Origin: Chlamydiota bacterium
Lineage (GTDB): Bacteria; Chlamydiota; Chlamydiia; Chlamydiales; Rhabdochlamydiaceae
DNA length: 6,401 nucleotides
NCBI GenBank assembly: GCA_013041585.1
Contig: JABEVM010000108.1
Span: 1-6,401 of the forward strand
Reading direction: 5' to 3'
In this document: in pieces, positions 5,241 to 6,401 of the stretch
Position numbering within the stretch: position 1 is the stretch's first letter
How the letters are laid out: every line of letters begins with the position of its first letter
Notes under the pieces: model-generated
The model's input: the letters and a program-made list of their open reading frames with translations, nothing else
Database searches by the model: none
What the model was told of the DNA's origin: nothing
Position numbers and translations under genes: made by a program

Positions 5241-6401
5241 CTGCTTTGTATAAGATATCGCATCGGAGAGGGTTTTAAAAAAGCGTCCTTCTCCGACAAG
5301 TTTAGGAAGTCTTGAGCGTTGTATCACATCTCTGCAACTTGAGTGAAGTTCTGCAAAGAGGACTATCGTTTTTGACTTTTTTGCCTCTTTGGCAAATTTT
5401 TCTAACATCCGCACCCCTGTCAGGTCTAAAACAAACACCTGGTTCATGCGTAAAATCACAAACTTCTTCTTTCCTGGATAGCTCATCAGCACTTCCATGA
5501 ATTTACCCGCAGCTCCAAAAAAGAATGCACCTGACACTTCAAATACTTCCACATGATCCGGAATCTCAGTTTTACTAAGGCTTGTAGATCTACTATAGTA
5601 CGCATCAGCTTCCGGATCTTCTTCCATTCTCATTTTTTTGATGCTAGATACATCGCTCATTCGTTTCATAAATAGGAAGACAGAGAGAACGACACCGACT
5701 TGTATAGCTACGATCAAATCAACAAAAATCGTGAGGAAAAAGGTAATTAGGATAATGATAACATCCGCTCTTGGAGATTTAAGCAGACTGAGAAACTCTC
5801 TCCACTCGCTCATGTTATAGGCTACGACAATTAAAATACCGGCAACAGTTGCCATAGGGACCGCTTGCAAAAATGTACTGAAGAAAAGAACAATGAACAA
5901 GATCACAATACTATGTATGATCCCAGCAATCGGAGTTCTTCCCCCATTTTTGACATTTGTCACAGTTCTCGCAATGGCGCCGGTAGCAGGAAGTCCTCCA
6001 AAAAGAGCGCTGCACACATTGGCAATCCCTTGCGATACAAGCTCTGTATTGGGCCTATGTTTTCCCCCAATCATCCCATCGGCAATGACAGCGCACATCA
6101 AAGACTCAATCCCCCCTAAAAGGGCAATACTGATAGCCGGAGAAAGAAGGTCTTTGATCTTACTAAAATCGAAATTGAAGATCTGCAACTTTGGCATGGT
6201 AAGAGTAATTGAACCATATCGTGTTCCGATCGTTTCAACAGGGATTTGAAAATAGACAACCACTCCCGTTGTGACCAATAGAGCAATAAAAGCTCCAGGC
6301 ACCCTTGGGAAAAATTTTGGTACAAAATAAACAATTGCAATGGTTGAAATCCCAAGAAGCATAGAAGTGATATCGATCAAACCAACATGTTGAAAATAGA
6401 C
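5229..6401 (-). CDS. SulP family anion transporter with C-terminal STAS domain (N-terminus beyond window)
   Basis: SulP proteins are inner-membrane carriers for sulfate, bicarbonate, dicarboxylates or similar anions; the substrate cannot be told from this sequence. The visible part is the last 390 residues. The frame is open to the right edge (first residues VYFQHVG), so about 170-200 N-terminal residues and the start are missing. Several hydrophobic segments span the first 245 residues. The core SulP region, about residues 94-163, contains GGIESLMCAVIADGMIGG, then GLPATGAIARTVTNVKNGG and RTPIAGIIHS. After a charged linker (about 246-283), a STAS domain fills roughly 284-388, with VSGAFFFGAAGKF and VLDLTGVRML; STAS domains usually regulate transport or mediate partner contacts. 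It is convergent with gatB, the two 3' ends overlapping by 12 bases. No frameshift or internal stop is seen. Confidence 0.93.
   Translation of the reverse strand, partial: VYFQHVGLIDITSMLLGISTIAIVYFVPKFFPRVPGAFIALLVTTGVVVYFQIPVETIGTRYGSITLTMPKLQIFNFDFSKIKDLLSPAISIALLGGIESLMCAVIADGMIGGKHRPNTELVSQGIANVCSALFGGLPATGAIARTVTNVKNGGRTPIAGIIHSIVILFIVLFFSTFLQAVPMATVAGILIVVAYNMSEWREFLSLLKSPRADVIIILITFFLTIFVDLIVAIQVGVVLSVFLFMKRMSDVSSIKKMRMEEDPEADAYYSRSTSLSKTEIPDHVEVFEVSGAFFFGAAGKFMEVLMSYPGKKKFVILRMNQVFVLDLTGVRMLEKFAKEAKKSKTIVLFAELHSSCRDVIQRSRLPKLVGEGRFFKTLSDAISYTKQLTL
5263..5296 (+). other. GC-rich hairpin just downstream of gatB, inside the SulP coding region
   Basis: TCGGAGAGGG (5263-5272) and CCTTCTCCGA (5287-5296) can form a 10-pair stem in plus-strand RNA, with one G-U pair and a 14-base loop, 22 bases after the gatB stop. 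In minus-strand RNA the same position is an A-C mismatch. No T-run follows, so it is not a classical intrinsic terminator. It could protect or define the 3' end of the gatCAB mRNA, or simply reflect the SulP codons it contains. Confidence 0.35.

Noticed and set aside
5893..6249. Plus-strand 118-residue frame opposite the SulP gene
   Set aside because: It is antisense to the conserved SulP core, and its apparent hydrophobicity is a by-product of the opposite strand.

Overview
The window reads as an ordinary chromosomal stretch of an AT-leaning bacterium, most likely a member of the Chlamydiae outside the family Chlamydiaceae. This is an inference from three things. The genes run gatC-gatA-gatB beside a small DUF378 membrane protein, which from memory resembles the CT001-CT004 neighbourhood of Chlamydia trachomatis. 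GatB carries an 'ATYRF' variant where most bacteria have a QETR-type motif, and I recall chlamydial GatB having the same. The window also carries a photolyase gene, which I do not associate with the reduced genomes of classical Chlamydia. No similarity search was run, so the lineage is a hypothesis.

Layout, left to right. Positions 1-643 (minus) hold the N-terminal 214 residues of a cryptochrome/photolyase-family DNA repair enzyme, cut by the window edge. Positions 644-744 hold a perfect 28-bp palindrome with a T-run, which looks like a terminator. Positions 745-1011 (minus) encode an 88-residue, two-helix DUF378 protein with an unusual tail of eight cysteines. Positions 1134-1889 (minus) encode a stand-alone BPL_N protein of the class I glutamine-amidotransferase-like fold with an intact Cys-His-Glu set. 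Positions 1890-1996 form a divergent promoter region. Positions 1997-5240 (plus) are a compact gatC-gatA-gatB operon with a 14-nt gap and then a 4-nt ATGA overlap. Positions 5229-6401 (minus) are the C-terminal 390 residues of a SulP-family anion transporter with a STAS domain. Its stop overlaps the end of gatB by 12 nt, tail to tail.

The three Gat proteins form one enzyme. GatA releases ammonia from glutamine, GatB activates misacylated Glu-tRNA(Gln) and/or Asp-tRNA(Asn) and amidates it, and GatC stabilises the complex. The other genes show no clear pathway link to it. No stretch over 300 bases is without a gene, and I see no tRNA, rRNA, insertion sequence, prophage or CRISPR array. I found no convincing new multi-gene system. 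The points most worth a second look are the cysteine tail on the DUF378 protein, the palindrome squeezed in front of the photolyase gene, the strand-biased hairpin just after gatB, and the BPL_N gene divergent from gatCAB.
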